64,000 nt of DNA from Nocardia aobensis NBRC 100429 (GCF_000308375.1 NZ_BAFQ01000162.1:1-64000), one strand, 5' to 3'. Positions 26,998-35,461 are shown, numbered from the stretch's first letter. The notes: generated by a model from the sequence alone, not told the origin. Translations and numbers: made by a program.

Positions 26998-28467
26998 ATG
27001 CCCGCCGAACCAGTCCATCGCCCGGCTGGACGAAGAACCCCCGCGGTGATCCGGCTGCTGGTCCTCGCGACGTTCGTGGTGATCCTCAACGAGACCATCA
27101 TGATCAACGCGATCCCCCGCCTGATGACCGATCTGCACGTCACCGAGCGGTCCGCGCAGTGGGTGTCGACCGCGTTCATGCTCACGATGGCGGCCGTCAT
27201 CCCCGTCACCGGATGGTTCCTGCAACGCGTCACCACCCGCCGCGCCTATGCGCTCGCGATGGGCGTCTTCCTCGCCGGCACTCTCTTGTCGGCCGCGGCG
27301 CCGTCGTTCGCGATCCTGCTGGTCGGGCGCGTCGTACAGGCCGGCGGCACCGCCGTGATGATGCCGCTGCTCATGACGACCCTGATGACCGTGGTGCCCG
27401 AACACGACCGCGGCCGCGTCATGGGTAACGTCACCCTCGCCATCTCGGTCGCTCCCGCCATGGGTCCGGTCATCTCCGGTCTGGTGCTCCAGATCGGTTC
27501 CTGGCGTTGGCTTTTCCTGCTGGTACTGCCCATCGCCGGCACGGTGACCTTCTTCGGCCTGCGCAAACTGGAGAACGTCGGCGAACCGGAGAGCGGCGCG
27601 ATCGATTGGGCTAGTGTCGTTTTCGCGGCCCTGGGCTTCGGCAGCCTGGTCTACGGCCTCAGCAGGTTCGAGGTCGGCAACATCGTGATCCCGGCGCTGA
27701 TCGTCGCGGCCGGTGTGGCCTTCATCGCGGTGTTCGCGGCCCGGCAGATCCGCCTGCAACGCACCGGCTCTCCCCTGATGGATCTGCGAATCCTGTTGTC
27801 CGGCACCTACACCAAGGCGCTGGTGCTGATGGCGGTCGCCTTCCTGGCGATGATGGGCTCGATGATCCTGCTGCCGCTGTACCTGCAGAACCTGCGTTCG
27901 CTCTCGCCGCTGGAAACCGGTCTGCTGGTGATGCCGGGCGGGCTGGCGATGGGTCTGCTGGGGCCGACGATCGGTCGGCTGTTCGACCGTTTCGGCGGGC
28001 GCATGCTGGTGATTCCCGGCGCGATCGGCATCACCGCGGCCCTGGCCGGTTTCACTCGCATCTCGCTGACCATGCCGTACTGGCAGCTGCTGGCGCTGCA
28101 CATTCTGCTGATGGTGTCGCTGGCCGCGGCCTTCACCCCGGTCTTCACCCTGGGCCTGGGCGCGCTGCCGCAGCATCTGTACTCGCACGGCAGCTCGATG
28201 CTCGGCACCCTGCAGCAGGTGGCCGCGGCCTTCGGCACCGCCCTGGTGGTCACGGTGATGACCGCCCGCGCCACCACGCTCACCGACCGCGGGATCGAAC
28301 CGCTCGTCGCCCATCTGTCGGGTATGCGGCTGGCCTTCGCGATATCCGCCGGCCTGGCGGTGATCGTGATCGTGATGGCGGTGCTGCTGCCCAACCGCTC
28401 GGCCTCGTCGGAGGCGGTCGTCCTCGATTCCGAGGACGTCGAGGACCCCGAGATGGTCCGCGGCTGA
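26998..28467 (+). CDS. DHA2-family MFS drug exporter
   Basis: 489 residues with 14 predicted helices (EmrB/QacA type). Motif C-like AISVAPAMGPVISGLVLQ and the helix-1 motif VVILNETIMINAIPRLMTDL place it in DHA2. It is a proton-coupled exporter of hydrophobic or cationic compounds. ATG 26998 is preceded by GGAGGTACAG; the frame is open 72 bp further upstream without a ribosome site. There is no regulator gene beside it. A strong terminator follows. Confidence 0.9.
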   Translation: MPAEPVHRPAGRRTPAVIRLLVLATFVVILNETIMINAIPRLMTDLHVTERSAQWVSTAFMLTMAAVIPVTGWFLQRVTTRRAYALAMGVFLAGTLLSAAAPSFAILLVGRVVQAGGTAVMMPLLMTTLMTVVPEHDRGRVMGNVTLAISVAPAMGPVISGLVLQIGSWRWLFLLVLPIAGTVTFFGLRKLENVGEPESGAIDWASVVFAALGFGSLVYGLSRFEVGNIVIPALIVAAGVAFIAVFAARQIRLQRTGSPLMDLRILLSGTYTKALVLMAVAFLAMMGSMILLPLYLQNLRSLSPLETGLLVMPGGLAMGLLGPTIGRLFDRFGGRMLVIPGAIGITAALAGFTRISLTMPYWQLLALHILLMVSLAAAFTPVFTLGLGALPQHLYSHGSSMLGTLQQVAAAFGTALVVTVMTARATTLTDRGIEPLVAHLSGMRLAFAISAGLAVIVIVMAVLLPNRSASSEAVVLDSEDVEDPEMVRG

Positions 28468-28478
28468 CCACGGACCCA

Positions 28479-28515
28479 AACGCCCGCGAGACCGGCTGCC
28501 GGTCTCGCGGGCGTT
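28479..28515. terminator. Strong bidirectional terminator
   Basis: AACGCCCGCGAGACCGG and its exact complement form a 17-bp perfect stem with a CTG loop, between the convergent MFS and P450 genes. Confidence 0.85.
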
Positions 28516-28522
28516 GCCGTGT

Positions 28523-29740
28523 TCAGCCGCGATCAGGACCGGGGCTGACCGGCACCGACAGCGGTCCCACCGTGAAGAACGAAGGGGTGTAAGGGATTTC
28601 GACCGGATCGACGGCCAGTGTCAGATCGGGGAACCGGCGATACAGGCTCGACAACCCGAGCCGGCCTTCCAGCCGGGCCAGTGGTGCGCCGATGCAGTAG
28701 CGCGGTCCGTGGCCGAATCCGAGATGCGGCCGCGGCGGGCGGGTGATGTCGAATTCGCCGGCGGTGTCACCGTGGTACGCGGTGTCCACTCCGGTCGCCT
28801 GGTAGACCACACCGACCGCATTGCCCTTCGGAATCGGCACCCCGTCGATGGTCACGTCCGCCAGCGTGAATCGGAAACTCGTCATCATCACCGAGTGCCG
28901 ATAGCGCAGCGTCTCCTCCACCACGTCGGCCCACCGATCTTCCGCCTTCACCAAGGCCAGCTGGTCGGGGTGCCGGCCCAGCGCGACCACCGCGTTCCCG
29001 AGCAGGTAGACGGTGGTTTCGTGGCCGGCGATCAGCATCAGCCACAGCACGGCGACCAGTTCGTCGGTGGTGAGCCGGTCGCCCTCGTCGCGTGCCCGGA
29101 CCAGATCGGAGGTCAGATCGTCGCCGGGCTCGCGTTGTTTGCGTTCGACCAGCTCGTAGAGGTAGCCGCGCAGCGCCACCTGCGTCGAGAACGCCTCCTC
29201 GGCCGAAATCTCCTGCGACAGTGAGGTCAACGTCCACTGCCGCAGCTGCGCCCGCTCCGATTCGGGTACACCGAACAACTCGCTGATCACCGCCATCGGC
29301 AGCGCGTCGCAGAACGCGGGCACCAGATCGACCCGATCACCCGCGGCCGCCACACCGTCGAGCAGGCCGTCGATGATCGCCTGGATCCGCGGTTCCAGAG
29401 CCCGGACCCGGGCCGGCGTGAAGCCCTTGCCGACCAAGCCGCGCAACCGCCGATGATCGGCGCCGTCCTTGGTCGAGAGATGGTCGCCCTGCACGATCGC
29501 CCGGAACGGCCAGTCCTCGGGGATCGACCCGTCGTAGAGCGCGGGCCAGTGTTTCGGATCCCGGGCGAAGGTCTTGTTGTCGCCCGCGAGGATCTCCTCG
29601 ACCGCCCGATGGGAGAGCGCGAGATAGGCCGGAACGCCGCCCGGGAAGTCGACTTCGACCACCGGAGCGGTCTTGCGTAGGCGGAGGCAGGTATCGAGGG
29701 GACGTTCGTTCGCATCGGGAAAAGCAGGTCGGTTCGTCAT
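28523..29740 (-). CDS. Cytochrome P450
   Basis: 405 residues, soluble bacterial class. Landmarks: I-helix AGHETT (238-243), the ExxR motif ETLR (276-279) and the heme loop FGHGPRYCIGAP with the ligand at C349. The sequence AGHETT rather than AGxDTT is common in CYP107/105-like enzymes. GTG 29743 immediately precedes ATG 29740; the AAGGG site is better spaced for ATG. It is divergent from an acyl-CoA dehydrogenase with a KstR-like box between them, which hints at sterol or side-chain oxidation. No ferredoxin gene is adjacent. Substrate unknown. Confidence 0.9.
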   Translation of the reverse strand: MTNRPAFPDANERPLDTCLRLRKTAPVVEVDFPGGVPAYLALSHRAVEEILAGDNKTFARDPKHWPALYDGSIPEDWPFRAIVQGDHLSTKDGADHRRLRGLVGKGFTPARVRALEPRIQAIIDGLLDGVAAAGDRVDLVPAFCDALPMAVISELFGVPESERAQLRQWTLTSLSQEISAEEAFSTQVALRGYLYELVERKQREPGDDLTSDLVRARDEGDRLTTDELVAVLWLMLIAGHETTVYLLGNAVVALGRHPDQLALVKAEDRWADVVEETLRYRHSVMMTSFRFTLADVTIDGVPIPKGNAVGVVYQATGVDTAYHGDTAGEFDITRPPRPHLGFGHGPRYCIGAPLARLEGRLGLSSLYRRFPDLTLAVDPVEIPYTPSFFTVGPLSVPVSPGPDRG

Positions 29741-29901
29741 CACGGAACCCTTCGACTGTCGACGTGACTGCGCACGCGCGGGATGAGACCTGTTGCCCGC
29801 GAAATCATCTCAGAGTGCCGCCGCGGCCGGGCCGAGTCGGGCACCAGCCGTGGGGAGAGTGCGCACCACGGCGCGAAGGCGACGCGGCGGCGGTCTTGAA
29901 T

Positions 29902-29915
29902 TAGAACGTGTTCTA
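29902..29915. promoter_or_regulatory. KstR-like operator
   Basis: TAGAACGTGTTCTA is a perfect 14-bp palindrome matching the published KstR consensus TnnAACnnGTTnnA. It ends 41 bp before the acyl-CoA dehydrogenase ATG and lies 162 bp from the P450 start, so repression of the dehydrogenase is likely and of the P450 possible. Confidence 0.7.
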
Positions 29916-29956
29916 TATTCGAGGGACCGTTCCGGCCATCCTCGGGAGTTGACGAC

Positions 29957-31174
29957 ATGTACAAGTGGTCCGACGAAGATCTGATGCTTCGCGACGCCGT
30001 GCGCGGCTTCATCAAGAAGGAAATCGAACCGCATGTCGACCGGCTCGAGAGCGGCGCGCTGCCGCCGTTCGACATCATCCGCAAGCTGTATGCCACCTTC
30101 GGCCTCGACGAGATGGCGCGCGAGGGGCTGGCGAAATCCCTGGCTCGCGAGGAAGCCGGAACGCCGGGCAAGTCCGGCGGGTTCAGCGGGTCCGGCAGTA
30201 TGGGCGTCATCCTCAACAGCGAGCTGGCCGGAGTGAGCCTGGGCCTGGTCGCGTCGATGGGCGTGAGCCTGGGCCTGGCCGTCGGCACCATTCGCAGCCG
30301 CGGCACCCTCGCGCAGAAGAAGCGCTGGCTGCCGGAGCTGGTGACGTTCGAGAAGGTCGGGGCCTGGGCGATCACCGAACCCGATTCCGGCTCCGACGCA
30401 TTCGGCGGTATGAAGTCCTACGTCCGCCGCGACGGGGAGGACTACATCCTCAACGGCCGCAAAACCTTCATCACCAACGGGCCGTACGCCGACGTGACCG
30501 TCGTCTACGCCAAACTCGACGAGGAGGACGGCACCGACCGGCGCGACCGCAAGGTGCTGACCTTCGTCCTCGACAAGGGCATGCCCGGGTTCGTGCAGAG
30601 CGCGCCGTTCAAGAAGATGGGCATGAATTCGTCTCCCACCGGCGAGCTGGTCTTCGACAACGTCCGCCTGACGCCCGACCGCCTGCTCGGCGAGACCGAG
30701 ACTCCCGCCAAGGGCGATGGCAAGGACAGCGCGAAGGAATCCTTCGCCGCCGAACGCATCGGCATCGCCTCGCTGGCACTGGGCATCATCAACGAATGTC
30801 ACCGGCTCTGTGTCGATTACGCGAAATCGCGCACGCTGTGGGGTAAGGAGATCGGCCAGTTCCAGCTCATCCAGCTCAAGCTCGCCGAGATGGAGATCGC
30901 CCGGATCAATGTGCAGAACATGGTCTTCAACGCCATCGAACGCACTGCCGCCGGCGAATCCGTCTCCCTCGCCGAAGCATCCGCGATGAAGCTCTACTCC
31001 TCCCGCGCCGCCACCGAGGTCGCCATGGAAGCCGTCCAGCTGTTCGGCGGCAACGGATACATGGCCGAGTACAAGGTGGAACAGCTTGCCCGCGACGCGA
31101 AGTCGCTGATGATCTACGCGGGCAGCAACGAGATCCAGGTGACGCATATCGCCAAGGGCTTGTTGAACGGCTGA
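29957..31174 (+). CDS. Acyl-CoA dehydrogenase (FadE type)
   Basis: 405 residues, FAD-dependent alpha,beta-dehydrogenation of an acyl-CoA. Signatures: AWAITEPDSGSDAFG (substrate/FAD loop), NGRKTFITNG, and RTLWGKEIGQFQLIQLKLAEM. At the usual catalytic-base position the motif is YAGSNEIQ, with A388 where YEG(T/S) enzymes have Glu; E266 in ESFAAERIGIA aligns with the alternative base of isovaleryl-CoA and long-chain dehydrogenases. A run DEEDGTDRRDRK forms a charged insertion. The KstR-like operator upstream suggests a role in steroid or cholesterol catabolism. The stop codon lies inside a dispersed repeat. Confidence 0.9.
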   Translation: MYKWSDEDLMLRDAVRGFIKKEIEPHVDRLESGALPPFDIIRKLYATFGLDEMAREGLAKSLAREEAGTPGKSGGFSGSGSMGVILNSELAGVSLGLVASMGVSLGLAVGTIRSRGTLAQKKRWLPELVTFEKVGAWAITEPDSGSDAFGGMKSYVRRDGEDYILNGRKTFITNGPYADVTVVYAKLDEEDGTDRRDRKVLTFVLDKGMPGFVQSAPFKKMGMNSSPTGELVFDNVRLTPDRLLGETETPAKGDGKDSAKESFAAERIGIASLALGIINECHRLCVDYAKSRTLWGKEIGQFQLIQLKLAEMEIARINVQNMVFNAIERTAAGESVSLAEASAMKLYSSRAATEVAMEAVQLFGGNGYMAEYKVEQLARDAKSLMIYAGSNEIQVTHIAKGLLNG

Positions 31175-31247
31175 ACTTTTCGTGCAAACCTGCGACGGAA
31201 TGTGAGAAAGCTGCACAATCAGGCGAGGTTTGCACGATCAGTTCACC
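31172..31247. repeat. Dispersed palindrome-ended repeat, copy 1
   Basis: A 76-bp element with inverted arms TCGTGCAAACCT (31180-31191) and AGGTTTGCACGA (31226-31237) and outer half-sites tGAAC / GTTCA. The core reads GAATGTGAGAAAGCTGCA. It matches the element at 35462-35539 in arms and core, in the same orientation. It sits between two convergent genes and may also act as terminator. Confidence 0.75.
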
Positions 31248-31290
31248 TCCCGGCTCCGGTTCGAGTCCGGCCCCGGCCGATCTGTCCGGT

Positions 31291-31671
31291 TCAGATGCGC
31301 TGGTCCGCGAGCTGCAACACCAGGCAGGCGACGGCCAGGGGCAGGAACAGTCCCACAGCCAGATAGAAGGTCTGCGCATAGTCGGCGACACGGATGTGGG
31401 TATAGGCCGCGCAGACGAAGTAGAGCACCAGGCCGATCGCGGCGGCCGTACCTACGTACGGCACCCCGAGCACACCCAGCAGCAGCCCGGCCGCACCCGC
31501 GAGTTTCAGGGTGCCGATCGGGAAGGTGAGCCACGACTGCGGAATTCCGGCGGTCTCCATCGCGGGCGCCAATGTGGCCATGACCGGGGTGAATCGGGTG
31601 ACGGCGGCGACCCCGGAGAAGGTGTTGGCGGCGATGGTGACGAGCATGACGGTCAGATAGGCGACGTACAT
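31291..31671 (-). CDS. DoxX-family membrane protein
   Basis: 126 residues and four hydrophobic helices, the DoxX/SURF4-like layout: VAYLTVMLVTIAANTFSGVA, FPIGTLKLAGAAGLLLGVLG with the conserved K-L-x-G-A-A-G-L-L-L-G segment, AAIGLVLYFVCAAYTHIRVA and AVGLFLPLAVACLVLQLA. I favour ATG 31671 (GCGAGG upstream); TTG 31710 would add 13 residues. Such proteins take part in membrane thiol/redox homeostasis or are of unknown role. A perfect palindrome lies just upstream. Confidence 0.82.
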   Translation of the reverse strand: MYVAYLTVMLVTIAANTFSGVAAVTRFTPVMATLAPAMETAGIPQSWLTFPIGTLKLAGAAGLLLGVLGVPYVGTAAAIGLVLYFVCAAYTHIRVADYAQTFYLAVGLFLPLAVACLVLQLADQRI

Positions 31672-31712
31672 CAGGGCCTCGCTCGATCGATAACTAATAC
31701 GGTTTCCCAATT

Positions 31713-31732
31713 ATATCGTTCTCGTACGATAT
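31713..31732. promoter_or_regulatory. Palindromic operator candidate upstream of doxX
   Basis: ATATCGT-tctcgt-ACGATAT, a perfect 7-bp inverted repeat with 6-bp spacer, 42 bp upstream of the DoxX start and AT-rich against a GC-rich background. HxlR/MarR-type regulators commonly control doxX genes, but none is adjacent. Confidence 0.55.
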
Positions 31733-31822
31733 GAGATAGAGTGGATCCGTACCCGAGCAGATATCGGCCGCGCCCAACCGCTCCCCATCGCCCTGGAACG
31801 CGCCGGCCGGATTACCGGCGAG

Positions 31823-32364
31823 GTGCTCGACATCGGGTGCGGCCCGGGAGACACCGCCGTCCACCCGGCCGAACGCGGCTACCGAGTGACCGGTGTCGAC
31901 ATCGCCCCCACCGCGATCGACCAGGCCCGCACCCGCGCCGCGGGCCACGACCTCCCGGTCACCTTCACCGTCGCCGACGCCGCCACCCTCGCGGGCTACG
32001 ACAACCGCTTCGACACGGTGGTGAGCAGCGCCCTCTTCCACTGCCTCTCCCCCACCAGCGCCGCTCCCACATCTCCGCCGTCGCCCGAGTAACGAAGCCA
32101 GGCGGCCACCTCATCCAATTCAGCTTCGCCGCAACAGAACACGCGCACCTGTACGCGCCCTACCCGCTCTCCGAATCCGAGCTACGCAGCGAATTCACCA
32201 CACCGGACTGGAACATCACGACCCTGAGGCCGGAGTACATCGAGGCAGTGAATCCACAGAAGAGGATCCGAGAATTGTTTGCTTCCAAGGGTTTTCATCC
32301 GGCGACAGACGAGGCGGCCAGGCTGCGACTGCCCGTCCACCTCCTGGAGGCTCAGCGGGTATAG
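31823..32364 (+). pseudogene. Class I SAM methyltransferase remnant, truncated and frameshifted
   Basis: The first frame reads VLDIGCGPGDTAVHPAERGYRVTGVDIAPTA in pieces recognisable as motif I and its neighbours, then FDTVVSSALFHCLS. At a run of five C (32049-32053) it shifts to the frame reading RRSHISAVARVTKPGGHLI and continues to a family-like C-terminus at 32364. Upstream, DIGRAQPLPIALERAGRITG is also family sequence, but no start codon exists in that frame between the stop at 31691 and GTG 31823, so the N-terminus is lost too. It begins inside the doxX promoter region, suggesting a rearrangement there. Confidence 0.75.
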
Positions 32365-32751
32365 CCGATCCGCTCGCCGCCACCACGGCAGAAGGCGTGG
32401 TCGAGGATCCGGCAGCCGCAGGATCAGATCGCCTGCAGGGCAGTACTGGACGGCCGGCCACCGCCCCACGGCACACCGGAAGCCGAGTTGCCGGCCGACC
32501 TCCCGAACGCCGGCCACCGCCCCCACCATGGCACGCTCGATCGAGTTGCCGGCGGGCGTCGCCGATGCACGCCCACCACCACGGCGCGCTCGGCCGGCTT
32601 CCCGGCGGGCATCGCCGAAGGCCCGAAGTGGTCGAAGGACCATCAGCGAGCTCCCGAGTCGGCGACTTATCTCGTCTCGAGCGACTCTCGCGAGCAGCGG
32701 AATCCAGTCGCGGCAGCCGAGACGACTCCCGGCCGCCATGTCGCCCCTCGC
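32365..32751. repeat. Gene-free stretch with three degenerate ~57-bp direct repeats
   Basis: No supported gene. Imperfect copies begin near 32456, 32512 and 32569; shared blocks are GGCCACCGCCCC, then (C/T)CGAGTTGCCGGC in copies 1-2 or CGGCTTCCCGGC in copy 3, and G(C/G)GTCGCCGA in copies 2-3. A weaker fourth copy may precede them. The frames crossing it are arginine/proline-rich and look like shadow reading. Probably decayed duplications. Confidence 0.5.
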
Positions 32752-33603
32752 TCAGTGGGAGTCCCGGGCCGCCTGTTCGATCACCCCGGCCACCACCTCG
32801 GGATGGGAGACCGCGACGGAATGCGATGCGGCTACCTCGGTTACATGGGCGTGCGCGCGTTCGGCCATGAAGCGCTGGGCCGCGACCGGGATGTTCTCGT
32901 CCTCGGTCGCGATCACATCCCAGCTCGGCCTCTCGGTCCACGCGGCGACCGTGGCCTGCTCCTCGAGCGCGGACTGCGCGATCGGCCGCTGGGTCGCCGC
33001 CATCAGGGCGGTGCGGTCCGAGGCGACGTCGGCGGCGAACTGGTCGCGGAACTTGTCCTGCTGAATGTAGAGGTCGGTGCCGCTGCTGCCGTCGATGTTC
33101 GTGACCGGCACCGGATTCAAGGTGCCGGGCAACGTGGAGCCCGGGAACCGATTGGTCAGCCCGAGTGCCGTCTCCCCCGGCGCCGGCAGGAACGCCGCCA
33201 CATAGACCAGCCCCTTGACCTGATCATTCCCAGCACTCGCCGCGCTGATCACAGAACCACCGTAGGAGTGCCCGACCAGAATCACCGGCCCGTTGATATG
33301 GCTGATCAAGCCGCGCAAACCGGTGGCGTCGGCGGCAGGACCGCGCAGCGGATTCGCCGCGGCGACAACCGAATAGTGTTCACCGCGCAGCTTCTCGATG
33401 ACACCGTCCCAACTGGAGGCGTCCGCGAACGCGCCGTGCTCCAGCACGATCGTCGGCTTCGGCGCATCCTCGCCGGGCCCCGCCTGGGATGTCGTTTCGG
33501 CGGCGCAGGCAACGGCCACACTCCCCGCGACGACAACCGCCGCGACCGCCGAAACCGTCCGGACAACGCGCCGCCGCGTGCGGCCACGTCCGACTACGAC
33601 CAT
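32752..33603 (-). CDS. Alpha/beta hydrolase, exported or lipid-anchored
   Basis: About 283 residues. The N-terminus has arginines then a hydrophobic stretch ending SVAVACAAE, a signal peptide with a possible lipobox (AVAC). The hydrolase core has LEHGAFADASSWDGVIEKL, the nucleophile elbow VGHSYGGSVIS, VYVAAFLPAPGE, and the C-terminal His in AASHSVAVSHPEVV. This is the EstC/pyrethroid-hydrolase-like group. ATG 33603 is chosen over the open frame to 33624. It diverges from the membrane protein gene at 33813 across a large inverted repeat. Substrate unknown. Confidence 0.83.
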   Translation of the reverse strand: MVVVGRGRTRRRVVRTVSAVAAVVVAGSVAVACAAETTSQAGPGEDAPKPTIVLEHGAFADASSWDGVIEKLRGEHYSVVAAANPLRGPAADATGLRGLISHINGPVILVGHSYGGSVISAASAGNDQVKGLVYVAAFLPAPGETALGLTNRFPGSTLPGTLNPVPVTNIDGSSGTDLYIQQDKFRDQFAADVASDRTALMAATQRPIAQSALEEQATVAAWTERPSWDVIATEDENIPVAAQRFMAERAHAHVTEVAASHSVAVSHPEVVAGVIEQAARDSH

Positions 33604-33671
33604 GTGATTACGCCCTTCGAACAAGTGGTGCGGATACGGGTTCCACTGTGCGAGGCGGGCCCGTCGCCAGG

Positions 33672-33752
33672 CATCCGTCAGATGACGCTGTCGGCGACGT
33701 AATCGGAGCCGACGCGAGTGATTACGTCGTCATCAGCGTCATGCGACGGATG
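33672..33752. promoter_or_regulatory. Large imperfect inverted repeat in a divergent promoter
   Basis: Arms of 33 bp (33672-33704 and 33720-33752) share CATCCGTC, ATGACGCTG and CGACGTAATC in inverted order with only short mismatched gaps, separated by 15 bp. It lies between two divergent genes and may represent two copies of one promoter/operator, one facing each way. Confidence 0.6.
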
Positions 33753-33812
33753 TCGCGACCGGATCCCCGGACGACAGTGAAGTTCTGTTCGTTCCCAACC
33801 GAGGAGAATCCG

Positions 33813-34385
33813 ATGAGCACCCTTGCCGTCACGAAACCCGAACGCGCCGCCCTGATTCGGCTGTACCTCGGCCGCGGCGTCCTCGCCGTCGCATGGGCGG
33901 CCGTCTTCGCCGCAGCGCACGAAACCCTCGACGCCCTCGCCGTCGGCCTGCTGGTCGCCTACCCGTTGATCGACGCCGTCTCCTCGCTGATCGACTACAA
34001 GGCGACCGACGCCGGCCCCGAACGTCGCGTCACCGCCTTCAACGCCACCCTGAGCACGCTGGCCGCCGTCGCGGCCGGGACCGCCGCAGTCACCGGCGGC
34101 GTAGCCGCAACCCTCGCCACCTTCGGCGCGTGGGCGGTCCTCTCCGGTGCGGCCCAGGTCGCCGTCGGCCTGTACCGTCGTGGTCCCGAACTCGGCAAAC
34201 AGTGGCCGATGCTCATCGCCGGTGGCCTGTCGTTCCTGGTCGGCATGTTCTACATCGGCCAATCCCTGGGTGACGCACCGAGTTTGGACGTGCTGTCGGT
34301 GTACGCGACGGGCGGTGGCGTGTTCTTCATCGTCCAGGCCGGACTGCTGGCCTGGAAGGGACGCTCGACTTCGCTCGCCGGATGA
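33813..34385 (+). CDS. Multi-spanning membrane protein, DUF308/HdeD-like layout
   Basis: 190 residues with five to six hydrophobic helices: YLGRGVLAVAWAAVFAAAHE, LAVGLLVAYPLIDAVSSLID, LSTLAAVAAGTAAVTGGVAA, FGAWAVLSGAAQVAVGLYRR and a C-terminal pair. The repeated short helices with Gly and the FGAWAVLSGAAQ helix resemble DUF308 (HdeD-like) proteins. GAGGAGAATCCG precedes ATG 33813. Divergent from the exported hydrolase and probably co-regulated with it. Confidence 0.7.
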   Translation: MSTLAVTKPERAALIRLYLGRGVLAVAWAAVFAAAHETLDALAVGLLVAYPLIDAVSSLIDYKATDAGPERRVTAFNATLSTLAAVAAGTAAVTGGVAATLATFGAWAVLSGAAQVAVGLYRRGPELGKQWPMLIAGGLSFLVGMFYIGQSLGDAPSLDVLSVYATGGGVFFIVQAGLLAWKGRSTSLAG

Positions 34386-34411
34386 TCGTCCACGACAGCG
34401 GCCACACCCTC

Positions 34412-34449
34412 GCCCACGTATCCGCAGCCGACGCCCCGGATACGTGGGC
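34412..34449. terminator. Hairpin after the membrane protein gene
   Basis: GCCCACGTATCCG and CGGATACGTGGGC form a perfect 13-bp stem with a 12-nt loop, between convergent genes. Confidence 0.7.
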
Positions 34450-34552
34450 AGTCGTGCGCACGGGTGCGGGCGGAGAGATCTTGCACCGCCCCGCGGATCA
34501 TGAGCGCGTTCCGGCGGACCAACGAGCCGCAGTCGTGATGGGATGGACGCTC

Positions 34553-35371
34553 CTATCTGCGGCTTCTGCGCCGACGCCGAATCACCCGCACGGCCTCCTC
34601 GACGCACGCGTCGAGGTACGAGTACACATCGGCGGCGGCATATCGCAACACGAACCAGCCGGCGCCCAACAGCGCGTTCTGCCGCCGCCGATCACGACGG
34701 AAGGTCAGCGAATCACTGTGGAATTCACGACCGTCGATCTCGATGATCGTTCGCGACCGTTCATCGACGAGGTCGCCGACGTACTGTCCGATCGGCTGAT
34801 TCGGCAGCAGATGAAGACCGCGCCGCGCCAGCGCGCGAGCGAACAACCGTTCCGGCTCCGAGGCCGCATCGAATGCGGCGCAACGCAATTGCTCACGCAA
34901 ATGCGGCGAGCCGTACTGTCCGGTGGTCAGGCCCGACAACGCGGATGCCACCGCGCGGGCATGATTGTCGACCATGCGGCCCGCCTCGGCGTCCGGCAGG
35001 ATCGGCACACAATCGAGCAACGTGCGAGCCCGGGTGGTCACGGGAAGCCCCCAGACCTCATCGATCGAATCGAGTCGTAATTCGCGGCGGCTCAACCGAA
35101 GCCACTCCGGTGTGGCTCGATACCGGCCCCGGGGCACAGTCGCTTCGACCGATTCGGGTTCCGGCAACATATCCCACAGCCACGCCGCGGTGCGATGACT
35201 CAACACCGCCTCGGGCAACCAGGCGAGCACGGCCTCACACCTGGTGCGCTGGGTAACCGTCCCGACCGCATAGATCCCCGGCAACACACGCGCATATTGC
35301 CCGCGGCGACAGCGAGCGGCAATCGCGGCCGCCGAAACTTCGCGCATCAGTTCCGCCCTGGTTCGAATCAC
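34553..35371 (-). CDS. DUF559 endonuclease-like protein with AbiEi-type N-terminus
   Basis: 272 residues. Residues 5-70 (RAELMREVSAAAIAARCRRG, then GQYARVLPGIYAV, then AVLSHRTAAWLWDM) match the AbiEi_4 antitoxin-like winged-helix module. The C-terminus is DUF559, a PD-(D/E)xK fold related to Vsr: PNQPIGQYVGDLVDERSRTI, IEIDGREFHSD and RRQNALLGAGWFVLRYAAAD. This fusion is common and multicopy in Nocardia and Mycobacterium; the function is unknown. No AbiEii toxin partner is adjacent, so a toxin-antitoxin role is not supported here. Confidence 0.82.
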   Translation of the reverse strand: MIRTRAELMREVSAAAIAARCRRGQYARVLPGIYAVGTVTQRTRCEAVLAWLPEAVLSHRTAAWLWDMLPEPESVEATVPRGRYRATPEWLRLSRRELRLDSIDEVWGLPVTTRARTLLDCVPILPDAEAGRMVDNHARAVASALSGLTTGQYGSPHLREQLRCAAFDAASEPERLFARALARRGLHLLPNQPIGQYVGDLVDERSRTIIEIDGREFHSDSLTFRRDRRRQNALLGAGWFVLRYAAADVYSYLDACVEEAVRVIRRRRRSRR

Positions 35372-35461
35372 GGATACCGATGATTCCGGGCGGTCGACAG
35401 TGCACCCCGAAGCTCACCTGGGCGAACGACAAACCTGTGGATCAGTGCGGGCCTGTGGATG

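Noticed and set aside
26962..28479. A 505-codon minus-strand frame opposite the MFS gene
   Set aside because: Gln/His/Arg-rich composition with no domain; shadow of the DHA2 transporter.
34553..35371. Type IV toxin-antitoxin system
   Set aside because: The AbiEi-like N-terminus is fused to DUF559 and no AbiEii nucleotidyltransferase is adjacent.
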